In this document: piece by piece, positions 1 to 11,249 of the stretch
How the letters are laid out: every line of letters begins with the position of its first letter
Numbering within the stretch: the stretch's first letter is position 1
Assembly (NCBI GenBank): GCA_903813345.2
Contig: CAIIXF020000010.1
Span: forward strand, 19,481,181 to 19,545,180
Length of the DNA stretch: 64,000 nt
Origin: Owenia fusiformis
Taxonomy: Eukaryota > Annelida > Polychaeta > Sabellida > Oweniidae
Reading direction: 5' to 3'
Translations under genes and position numbers: made by a program
The notes under the pieces: generated by a model
Databases searched by the model: none
What the model saw: only the letters and a program-made list of their open reading frames with translations
Told to the model about the DNA's origin: nothing

Positions 1-179
1 AGTAATGATCAGTTGTCAAGAAGTGATTTTGTGCTACTTTCCTATACTGTTATGGGCAAGGTTATAGAAGTTGAGAGTTGATGACATCACTTCCTGCAAG
101 AAATCTTAAAAGATGGCAGCTCACTGGAAATCTTTAAATGATCAATATTGACCATATTAAAACATTTCCCCATGTTTTG

Positions 180-600
180 CTAAATATGGAAACTATATAT
201 ATGATTATAGCTACCATATCAAGAGAGAAAAGGTCTGGCAAGGAATATTCCTTTAAGAACAAATTAAAAAGCAAAGAGGACATTGGGTCTCCTTGTTTCA
301 CATCAATATAAATCACTTTTAGTATAGTTATCTTTCCTGGGTCATTATTTTGGACAAGCAATATGTTATGTTAAAACATATTTTCAATAGTATTTAATAT
401 TTAACATGGTTTCCTGCACTGAGTACTTTCTATATTAATCTCAAGTTCAAAACCGAATCAAACGCTTTTTAAAAATCTATGAAACAAGCGTTTAGATGGT
501 CTCAAGAAATTTTGAATAAGAATTTGTCAATTAATGTTCGAAAAACCAAAATGTGGTCTTGTTTGCATGCATTTTCTTTAAACCCAATTAACTTCTGAGG
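180..600 (-). pseudogene. Decayed LINE reverse-transcriptase fragment
   Basis: Two blocks on the minus strand resemble the reverse-transcriptase domain of non-LTR retrotransposons. Around 483-450 the translation reads FIDF, a stop, then KAFDSV, matching the F-x-D-F-x-K-A-F-D-S motif A. Around 330-250, in another frame, it reads VKQGDPMSSLLFNLFL, matching the QG-x-P-x-S-P-LLFN block. An in-frame stop and a frameshift between the blocks mark it as a dead copy. The LINE clade cannot be decided and the left end lies outside the window. Confidence 0.6.
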
Positions 601-3600
601 TAATGGATTTTGTATTTATCCCCATACATGATGACATGATGTTATGCAGCTTTTAAGTCAATTGCGCATATCTCCGGGTCAATGTTGAGTCAATACAGCC
701 TTGGCTGCTCCTCATTATCTCAGAAGAATGTAGGCTACTTATAAAAGTTGAATCCATTTTCAAGTAAGAATATGGGTTCTTAAACAGGACGAAAATTTTT
801 AACTAAGGCACTTAACGAAACAAATTGCAAAAATGTTGACTCTTGTGCAGTGGAATTCACGATAGGATGAACAGCTGGATACTTATGGAAATTTAGGATT
901 ATTCATCAGAAAAGGTGCTTGGCGTCAGTGTCGCAGTTTTTACGCAGAAATCGTTCAGGAATCAAATGATATCAAAGTATTTACACTATGTAAAATGCCC
1001 AGATTAATACAGTATAAGAAACATATGATACACACATGTCAGTTGTTTTAATATACAGTTTAATCTGTTATCATAGGTTTAGGTATCAGACAATATTATA
1101 ACAATGAATGATATGGAAAATTTCGAAGTTTCCCGTCTGAATCTGGTATAATTTGTTATAATTGCTTGCTGCATCATATCATCTGTTATCAGCTGTTATA
1201 TTACATATAAAACAATTAGGAAAAAACAGAATATACTCGATGATACAATTCCTCATTTGTGGCTAGAATTTGTTTACATTAGCTGACATGTTGACACAGA
1301 CATGTCGATTACATTTATGCACACTTGTTATTATTGCTCAAAAGTGATAAATTTAATGAAAGGTGAACTCATTAATTTCTAAAGATTCAGTCAAATTAAA
1401 TTAAGGTTCCCATAAATACTTTGTCATTAATCTGAGCAATAAGTTATTCCGTCTTCCAGATTACATATGATTTCTTTCAACACTTTGATTGCATGCCAGA
1501 GATTAAATCGTATATAATGTTATTGATCAACAGGATTATCATTTTTGAAACTCTCTTTTGTTTGTTTCCTATAAATGCGACTGTTTTATCTGACAAATCA
1601 ATATGTTTTGATGAGACTGGCGCAAATGGCAAACTGATGCAAATACTGAATATTTTGACACGTCAGAGCAATATGCTTAATTGAAACTTTAATCCCTAAT
1701 TAATAATTTCCGTGTTTGTTTCGTTCACACTAATAATTAATCCATTTGTTAGAGTTAATGGATTAGTTTTAACAGCAGAGGGTTCTAATTTCCACAAATG
1801 CAGTATTTTATATACATAAATAGATTGTATGATATTCCTCGTGCTATGATTAACATTGTGTTAAATTTTAGGTCTGGCAGTGGGTATTTTATCTGAATAC
1901 AGAGAGTATATCTAGAGTTATGGGCTTTCGAGAGAAGAGTATGCAACTTCCCAAATTCCAAACTAGAGCATTGCCTCGGGTTTTCAAACTTGGAGAAAAG
2001 TGCTTCCTGTTCACATTCCAAGAAAATCTCTTATTTTGAATTTCTCATATTTGATTTAAAGAAATGATATAACACAAATGGAATTCATAATTTGTGTTCT
2101 CACCGAATAATAATATTTTTATTAGAATAATTACCCACAATGCAACGCTCGAGGAGAAAACATTGATATCTCTTATTTGTATTTGTCATTTTTTTACTTT
2201 GATCTGGAATTAAACAATAAAATGCTTTAGATTTATTTTCCCTCAACATAGTTCTAAAACAGTACATTTGCATTGCAGCAATCGCATAAACGTGTAAAAC
2301 GTCACAGAAATAAATAACAATGGATGTTACACTAGTATACATTAGCCTGGCTTATATACGTTAATTATCACAAGTTCTAGTACAACACACATATAAACCA
2401 TATTTTATGTATGTCTATACAACATAATATTTTTTATTCATTGATTTCTCAATTCATCCCTTATTAGGGTATAAGAGTAGATAATAAACAAACTTTACTA
2501 CAGTAACAAACATTAAAATAACATTTATACATGTACATTTTTTGCCCAGCCTCGATTAAAAATTTACAAAGTTTTATTAATATATTTTTGTTTGAATTCA
2601 TTAATACTTTGAAAATAAATAGAAAATAAAACTTCTTATCACTTTCGCGAAATAAGACGTTCTTACTCAAATATTGATTCTTGATATCTGGTAGTTATGC
2701 TTCCAAGTCATGCTTGGGTGAGATAATGAAAAAATGTATAATAAAAATGTCTGATTGGTATGGTTTGTATAAATAAATATGTATTATTTATCACTTTTAT
2801 TGCTTTAAATAATAGTTATTGGATCTCTCTTCGGGATATGGATTTCTATGAAAACCAATCTGCTATTTGCTTTTTACTCTTCGTATAAGATATCAACTTT
2901 GTTTTGTTTGATTATTTGTTCGAGAAGTAAAATGGAAGGATTGGGATTATTGTGAATAATGGAATCAATCAAAACATTCGCCGTGACTTATAGAATACTG
3001 ACAGAATCATATGTCCCTGTTTCTAATTTTGAAAAGGAAATTAATATTCTTTCTCTTGCAACTATTGAAACTATCAAACTGAGCATTACTAATAAACTAT
3101 TACAATTTTCGAACCTATTGAAACTTTCAAATTGATCATTTTGAATATTTTTGACATTTGAACCTTTTAAACTTCGAACGGAATCATAAATATTCATTAA
3201 ACTATTGAAACCTTCGAAAAAATCTTTAAAATATAAGTTACGTGGATAACCAGATCGAAATAAATCCCTGTTTTGCATTCCTGGCGGATAATATTATTTT
3301 TATAACATGATTCCATGCATGGTTAGTAACGTTTACAAATAAGTACCCTTTGCATTCGTTTGACTTCACTTCTTAAAAGAGAGCTTCGTCTGTAGTTTAA
3401 CTAGACTCTGCACGCAGGGTAACAAATAAGTGGTGATGTTTTACAATTATTGTTAGATTAAACAATCCACCGGGCATTATTTCAGGTGCATAATTTCATT
3501 ATTTCATAATTGTCTCATTATTTAATATTTAAACTGTTTTTTATCCTGTCTGCGTACATATTTACAGTACTGTTTCGCAGATCGGAAGTCTAACAAAGTC

Positions 3601-3640
3601 TTCAAACAGAAATGGGCGCCTATTTCATTAAATAATCAAC
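601..3640. other. AT-rich intergenic DNA, nothing recognised
   Basis: About 3 kb of AT-rich sequence with only short open frames, none showing exon-like splice borders or a recognisable motif. No tandem repeat or hairpin of note was seen. Confidence 0.5.
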
Positions 3641-3653
3641 TCACCGAGTACAT

Positions 3654-4215
3654 AGAGATTATCCTATATGAGGTTCAGGATATTGGGATCATCCCGAGGC
3701 AAATATAATATATTTGCCCGAGGGCCGCAGGTCCCGAGGGAAATATATTATATTGGCCAAGGGATAATCCCAATATCCTGAACCGACTATAGGATAATAT
3801 GTTTATCCCATACCAATCTTGGTCATCTGGTTCACATTGTTCAATCGTGGAAATATTTTAGAATATTCATGTCCAGTTTTGTTTTCTTGGCCGTGGGCGG
3901 ATTTTCCTGTTCTCTCAAAAATTCCCACATTTATTTTCTCGAATTTTTGATTGATTAAGTGGATGCTCCTTCCCTTTTTTAAACCATCAAACAGATCCCG
4001 ATTGTCTGTGTTTTCTCCATTATCGTTTACAGTCATAACGCGAACGTTACAAATTATGAACAAATACTGAATATGCGAGCGGCGATTATGACGTAGCGGG
4101 CAGATATACTATATCTGCCCGCTCGGAGCGGGACGTAAAGCTATATCTGCCCGCTGATGAAAATATAAGTTTTTACAAACCGGCTTTATGTACCCGTAAC
4201 ACGTCCAAGTATGGG
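3654..4215. repeat. Composite hairpin element with two palindromes
   Basis: A palindrome spans about 3657-3808: ATTATCCTATATGAGGTTCA pairs with the inverse near 3780-3800, and a nested one is built on CCCGAGG and GGCAAATATA. A second palindrome at about 4096-4160 repeats GGGCAGATATA in both orientations around CCCGCTCGGAGCGGG. GGGATAAA-type sequence recurs at the outer edges. This looks like a non-autonomous foldback element. An open frame of about 77 codons from the first ATG lies between the palindromes on the minus strand; I do not recognise it. Confidence 0.5.
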
Positions 4216-6620
4216 ATAAAACGTTTTACATCCCTTTTAGCGGATAATATTTTTCCAACAATGTTAAAGGAAGTATAGAATCAATCATTTTGCATGTAAA
4301 TTCAATGTAACCTTCATTGAACATGATATTTTATAGTAACGAAGGGAACGTTAAATGTAACAGAAATGAGTCGAAGAGACATGAATATGAAATATGGAAA
4401 AAGAGATATCCATCAAAAATTATTAAAATGCTGAACTCTGTAAATCATTTAATGTTTCAATCATTTATATTATGAAGAAATCGTATTTTGTTGATGAAAA
4501 TTACCTTTTAAGTTTTTTTCAAATATGAAAACTGATTCGGTGCATCTTTAGCTAGTACATAGACAAAGTACATAGACTTAAGAAGGACTTGCTCATGGTT
4601 ATTTTATATTCTCTCTTTCGGTCATTTTTCTGGCTGAAGATAAGTAATTTAAGGAATCTGCAAGTGGACCTTAAATGGATTTATACCGACTGGCCGTTAT
4701 ACAATCCACCTCGACCACGCCACGCGATATTGATACTCACAGGATATACCATCCACAACTTACCCGAGGAATACATAATATTCAAATTGGAAGTACTAAC
4801 AGACTAAAGAAAAGTCATAGTGGAAGAGACCAAATTCCTTTTGAGGGAAAAGCCCTCGTATTTAAAGAATTTGATTCGGAATTTTGAAAACAATCCAAGG
4901 CATCATAGATTTTTACCCAAAAAGGCATATTCAATAACTTATTGGATTTAGATTAAAAAATAAACGTTGCACGTTGTACTTTGGTCAGGGTTGTCAGCAT
5001 CATTATGTTCATGAATCTTATCGTTTGTAAACGAATATTTCATGACACGCCAGAATGGTTACAACAATGCCTCGCTTTTGCTCAGTAAACGTGCAGATGT
5101 TTAACGTTCCGTTTTCGTAACAAAAGTAAGAAATCGTATGCATATGCATATCAATGATTCTGGAGTCGAGTTGCTTAGATTTTTTTAAACATGATGCCAA
5201 ACTGTGCCAAACTGAGCCAAAAAGTCATGAAGATTCTGCCAACATTATGAAGAGTTCCACCACAATAAGATACACAGAGCATCCAATCAAACTTTTACGC
5301 AGATATAAACATGTTCGAACGTCATCGATTTCATTAGACACCAGTTCCAGTTCCCGGGTACCAGTTAAACACTACACGGGACCTTTAAGTTAGGATGACA
5401 CCATTAAAATAAGCCCTCGTCATGACGATGTAATGGGTTCCATGAAGAGAGAGATAAGGACAGCATTATACTGATTGCCAATTCAACTATTCATAAAATC
5501 CCATAAATCAAAAAATCAATTCGATTTAATGAAATTGTATAACATTTTGATCAGGATGCAATTATAATCGTATTGTTATAAAATAATACACTATCTTATC
5601 TAAATGAATAAATTCGATTGAATCTTGAGCTGTAGTCGCCTTTGAATAGCTTGTTTTATAATATTAATCTTGTCGTGTCAACAACTTTTCTCAATAGTAT
5701 TCTACAAGATTGATGCGCAATTAATAATTTAACTGCATATAAATTGGTGTAAATGAACGATATCATTGTCCAGAGACATCACCATGATGCATTTGTTGCC
5801 AATAAACAACAAATATTTATCCTTTGTTTATTTGTCTCTGAACCAATTGTTTTTCAAGGTCACGATAGACGTGACATAATGTACTACCCTGGGCAGCCGT
5901 GGGGAGAAACTAATGGATTATACCAGATTAACGTTTATCTCTGTTCATTCATCTCTATTAGCAACCATAATCTAAGACGCGCTAGCTTATGATAGAATAA
6001 TCGTATTTAATATTCCATTGATTTTTTCATGTTCTTATTATCCTCGTATCAAGTAAATATAAATCCAGGATCTCTCCTCCGAGTATTCAATTAACCTAAA
6101 ATTAAATTTGTATTAAGTGAATTATTAATGTGTTTTCCCCTTTTGCAGATCAACAATTATAAGTGATTTTTTATCTAAAGACCTGGATAGATGATGAACT
6201 GATATGGCTATAACAAAACCACGCGCTGTACATGTGTTTGTTTGTTTTGTTTACTTGTTTGTTTATTTGTTTGTTTGCTTGGAGACATATCTAAAAATGG
6301 AAACCGTTTCTAGAAAACGTTTTTGTGTCACTGCACCACGAATTCAAAAATGACCGTTTGCTCCGCACCTAAGGCTCATAATCTCCGCACCGCACCAAGT
6401 GTTTCTTGTAGCCTCAGTCTGCATACTCACACACTCACGGGACACATATAGGACTAAATCCCCAATCTATCGATAAACAGTTTCAGTTTTAAGATTGATT
6501 GAATGTAAAAAGTTTTTTATTCTCAAACCTTATTAATTTTGGTAAAATAAAGTTAGCTTCACTTGTCTGTATAAACAATTATTTTTTCCACAATTGGAAT
6601 GAATGAGTTTTATGTTGATT
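4216..6620. other. Intergenic DNA, no gene supported
   Basis: Open frames are short (under 80 codons) and lack recognisable motifs. The only clear local structure is a (TTTG)n tract listed separately. Confidence 0.45.
6234..6283. repeat. (TTTG)n simple repeat
   Basis: An imperfect run of TTTG/TTTA tetranucleotides over about 50 bp. Confidence 0.8.
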
Positions 6621-6622
6621 GA

Positions 6623-6755
6623 TGCCTGGGTCACATTTGCTCCGATTCACCGGCCGGTTCTCGGCCTATTGAGTATTTTGTACAATACAATTTTGAACAT
6701 AATACTCAATCGGCAGGGAGCCGGCCGATGAATCGGATCAAATGTTACCCAGGCA
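6623..6755. mobile_element. Hairpin MITE, TGCCTGGGTCACATTTG ends
   Basis: The first ~40 bp (TGCCTGGGTCACATTTGCTC ... CACCGGCCGG) and the last ~40 bp are inverted copies with few mismatches around a short AT-rich loop. The element is 133 bp with no coding capacity, typical of a miniature inverted-repeat transposable element. No convincing target-site duplication is visible. It shares the TCACATTTG core with the element at 35882-36042. Confidence 0.75.
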
Positions 6756-6806
6756 TAATTCATGATAACGCGTCCATTCCGATTGGTTTCCACGGAAATG
6801 ACTGAG

Positions 6807-7491
6807 TTGAAAATGTGAAAATGGAGGTATTATTATATTGGATGAAGTCAATTAATAAACTTCCACTTTAAAAGTGAAAATGTGAAAATGGAGGTATTAT
6901 TATATTGGATGAAGTCAATTAATAAACTTCCACTTTAAAAGTGAAAATGTGAAAATGGGGGTATTGGATGAAGTCGATTAATAAACTTCCACTTTAAAAG
7001 TGAAAATGTGAAAATGGAGGTATTATTATATTGGATGAAGTCGATTAATAAACTTCCACTTTAAAAGTGAAAATGTGAAAATGGAGGTATTATTATATTG
7101 GATGAAGTCAATTAATAAACTTCCACTTTAAAAGTGAAAATGTGAAAATGGGGGTATTGGATGAAGTCAATTAATAAACTTCCACTTTAAAAGTGAAAAT
7201 GTGAAGATGGAGGTATTGGATGAAGTCAATTAATAAACTTCCACTTTAAAAGTGAAAATGTGAAAATGGGGGTATTGGATGAAGTCGATTAATAAACTTC
7301 CACTTTAAAAGTGAAAATGTGAAGATGGAGGTATTGGATGAAGTCGATTAATAAACTTCCACTTTAAAAGTGAAAATGTGAAAATGAAGGTATTGGATGA
7401 AGTCAATTAATAAACTTCCACTTTAAAAGTGAAAATGTGAAAATGGAGGTATTGGATGAAGTCAATTAATAAACTTCCACTTTAAAAGTGA
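6807..7491. repeat. 67/59-bp minisatellite, 11 units
   Basis: The block GGATGAAGTC ... CTTCCACTTTAAAAGTG recurs 11 times from 6840 to about 7455. Two unit lengths occur: 67 bp with an 8-bp insertion (ATTATATT type) in units 1, 2, 4 and 5, and 59 bp in units 3 and 6-11. Copies differ by a few substitutions (CAATTAATAAA versus CGATTAATAAA). Each unit contains the palindrome CACTTTAAAAGTG. Confidence 0.95.
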
Positions 7492-8493
7492 TTAACTTTT
7501 AGATGGAAGTGCATCATGATATACTGTCTAAATAATATTTTTAACCATAGCAATAAGAACATACCGAGTGTAAACACCCTTAGCTATTTGATAAACTGGA
7601 ACTGTGTGTATGAAAGTACAACCCTAGTAATGGAGCCATGGGATGCAATTATAAATTATCATCAACTTTGTTGTTGATATACTAATACAGTATAAAGGTC
7701 TCACTGCCATCCTTAAATTGGTTCAAAAACAAGTTAAAGAAGCCGGCTCCGAGAGAGACTTGGTTTGAAAAACATCATTATTGATATGTACGTTTGCAAT
7801 GATTTATTATTTGATATTAGAAGTAGAAATTACTTTCGACAAGCATGAAAATATCATAAATCATTACTATATTAAAGTGTCACTCTAGTATTTCAGTTTA
7901 TAAAGAGTCTAGAGTGTATTTTGAATGACCAGCTGTGTCTCGTTAGTAAAACCTAATATCGTTTCTTCATTTATATATCAAATGGTTATATCAGAAACAC
8001 ACTATTACAAGTGCAATTATAGAAGAAAGGAAATAAATGCAGTTATAACTTTTACGACTGTTAGGTTTTGTCCAACAACTAGAACATATTTTTAGCCTAT
8101 TGATTCATCAAAACAACCACCGTACGCGTTGAACTTCCAAGCGTTGCTTCAACGAAGATATCACTAGTAGAATTTTAACCATTTTGGAACCGTCCTAACT
8201 TAGTTTTTCTCGCTAGTTATTGTTCATCGTAGAAGACAATAGTTTTTAAGGAATTTTAAGTTACGATATTATCAAAAACAGACCCCTGCTTCATACTACT
8301 TCCAGGAACGGATTCTCTACATCTGCTATTGAGGATGACCAGAGTCACTTTATATATCAAAACTTAAACAGTCTTTGATCGAGTCGAAGATTTTCTCATG
8401 ATCAATTGTTTTTTTCACATTTTGACAAGACAGTATAGTGGAGTTAATTACGGCAATAAAACCCTAGAATTGCACATGCGATATATTGCACCA
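7492..8493. other. Intergenic DNA, nothing recognised
   Basis: No open frame of interest, repeat or hairpin was seen. Confidence 0.45.
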
Positions 8494-9141
8494 TTTTTAG
8501 CTCACATGGTGAGCTATTGCAATCACTCACTTGTCCGTCTGTACGTCTGTCTGTCTGTCAACAATTGGCCCGTTTTAAAACCTCTGTCAATAGGATTCCC
8601 GTTATAAGTTATTTTTGTTCAACATCAATATAGAAAACCGCCCTATGACTCCTGGTTCAAAAACTAGCCTATTTTCTTGTCTCGCGAAATTCACTTTTGG
8701 ACCATTTGCTTTAAAACCTTTGTCGATAGTTCCCGTTTTAAGTTATTATTGTTCAAGATCGATACAGAAAACTCCCCTATGACTCCTGATTCAAAAGCTC
8801 GCCTATTTTCAAAATGGTCGCCACTTTTGTCTCGCGAAATAAAAAGCCATGTCACTGTAAAGAGTAGTTGTATTAAATAATTTTGTTACAAAAAATCGGC
8901 AAAAAATTATATCCGTTTTTTTATTTTCAGCCATTTTAGTTAAAATTGATTTGTCCATCTGTCTCGCGAAATCCACTTTTGGACCATTTGCCTTAAACTT
9001 TGTCGATGGGATTCCTGTTTAAAGTTATTTTTATTCAACATCAATACAGAAACAAAAAATTAAATCCGTTTTTTTTTATTTTCTGCCAAAAGCCATCATT
9101 CAGTTTTGAGCAACACCATGTGAGCCCAGTACCCACGGTAC
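8494..9141. mobile_element. Composite repeat with AGCTCACATGG / CCATGTGAGCC ends
   Basis: The left edge reads TTTTTAGCTCACATGGTGAG followed by a GTCTGTCTGTC tract; the right edge reads ACACCATGTGAGCCCAGTAC. Inside, a block of roughly 180 bp containing TTGTCTCGCGAAAT, TTTTGGACCATTTG and AACATCAATACAGAAA occurs about three times. This resembles a non-autonomous DNA element with amplified internal units. The terminal GTACCGTGGGTACTGGGCTC is found again, reversed, at 42831-42853. No transposase frame is visible. Confidence 0.6.
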
Positions 9142-11249
9142 CATTTTTTGACATAAGTATCACTAATACATATATCTAACGAAGTGATGTTGAAAAGTGG
9201 CCCCATTTGATAATAGCAGGCCTTGTAAATTTTGGACCTGTCTGACTCCACTAAAGGAGGAAGAAATGTACGTCAATTAGGATTTCCGCTGCTGTTATTT
9301 GAAACATGATAGTTGCAGCCAGGGTCGAAACTCGATATTTTCCAACAATGAAAATATCGAATTGTCATTATTTTCTAAAATTATAACCGACTGTAAATTC
9401 AAAATAAACGTTACAAAAGATTCGAACCAATATCTCTCATTTCTTGTTAGTTTTGGAATTTTTCGTTAAGAAGTAAGCCCAAAATTCACGATCTAAATGT
9501 TGAAGTGAACAAAATGGCGGCTGTTTGAATTAGAATTTTGAATCACAACATGCCCATATATGGGACAGAATATCGATGTTGCACTCTGGGAGCTAATCCT
9601 CCTTGTTTAATAGACTAGATGCGAGTAGAAATAATCTTGATTTGCGTTATTAAATATCCAAAATTCAGTCAAAGTGATGTCATATTTGAAATCTGCATGT
9701 AAAAGTACATCTAGAAACATGGTTTCGAAAATTGTCTATCAACTTTGAAAATTTAATTTTTTTTGAAAATGTGACTTCTTGTTTGGGTTGATTCCCCATA
9801 GACCCCATGTTACAAAATCACAAAAAGTGAAATATCTTGTCTTGTATTGGACAGATAACATTTTCTTTTACTGGACATATTTTAATTTGCATAACTATTA
9901 GATACACAAGGGTTATATGAAAATTGGGCCACGCAAATAGATGTAATTCAAGTTAAAGGGAACTTTCTACTATACCCGCCATGCTATCTGACCCGAACGA
10001 GCCACCTGGTGGTGAATATGGTAACTACCTACTCGCATCTGCGTTATTCAGGAACGGTTTTCCAATTATGTCGTCGTGGTTTTCATTGCTTTAATGGTTA
10101 GGATGTTTCGAGAAATACACCCAACCTGTCATTTCACAGGTGAAGGGGGTGTTTTTAGACAATGTCACTCTCACCAGTTATTAACAAGAACTAAAATGAA
10201 TTGAACTCACACGGATGCAATACATCAATAAATATTTGATTAAACCCCCTCCTACATGCTCCAGTGGGTACTTCTCTTTCTTTATTTTCTCAATGATGTC
10301 TATTAAGATGATTGCATTTACATATTACACCTTTCAGGTAAGGATGGCTGAGTTTCCAATATCGTATGGAAATATACGCTTCATCACTCATGATAATCGC
10401 CAGACGTAATGTCCGTTACCTTAATTCCATCAGTTTCTCGAGAGGTACCCATTAATTACGACGAGATGCAATTTATCAAAAGGCCATTGTTTAAAGTAAT
10501 AAAGGTTCCATACTCAGACTTATTTTCTCTCATACGATCAACATGTGGTGATATGAAATTATCAAAAACTAAGTTTTCATGACAAAATCCATCCGAGCTT
10601 AGAATATGGTGAGAATTGCACATAAAAATTGAACACTTAAAGTTAGATATTTTTCCAAGTGAATCTAAATCTTAAACTTGTGTTATGTAACTCTTGTGAC
10701 CAGAATTTAATCCCCAGTCCCAATTACATAATGATTTACCTGATTGCACAATATGATCAGGTGACTGAGGATATTTCAAAACTTGGCACAAATGCCTTTT
10801 CACTCATGCGCGAAAAAAACAATGATTATTCTGTGGTACATTATCAGACATGAACAAATGAACAAATGACATACCATTGGAAAGAAGAGACACATGACTA
10901 CATGGTTAATTTAATGAAATTGATGTAATCATCACTGATTTTGTGGTTTTACAATGTTTTTGCTTGTTGCGTTAGTACAAGAAAAGGTAAAATAGCTGTT
11001 CAAGAAAACAATCACATGACCCATGAAAACAAATTTATCACTTGGTATTTATTTACGTCACACAAAGGCATACAACTAAATGTCTTTGCGTCACATAAAA
11101 ACATTTTTTAAAGAAATGTTATTTCAATGTGACGTTTCTCCTAAAAAACATATTGCTATGACAACACAACAAAAACCAAAAGCAGCAATGATTAGTTGAC
11201 AAATAATGAGCGACTCAAAGGACACAAGATAAAGAACCCAGGCGATATT
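9142..11249. other. Intergenic / upstream region of the Kelch gene
   Basis: No gene is supported. A 12-bp inverted pair AGATGCGAGTAG (about 9616) and CTACTCGCATCT (about 10030) may mark a ~420-bp element, but this is weak. The last few hundred bases should contain the promoter and 5' UTR of the Kelch-like gene; an in-frame TAG at 11193-11195 bounds its reading frame. Confidence 0.4.

Noticed and set aside
11196-11249. Kelch gene start at 11196
   Set aside because: The open frame begins there with TTG just after an in-frame TAG; the first ATG in frame is 11250.
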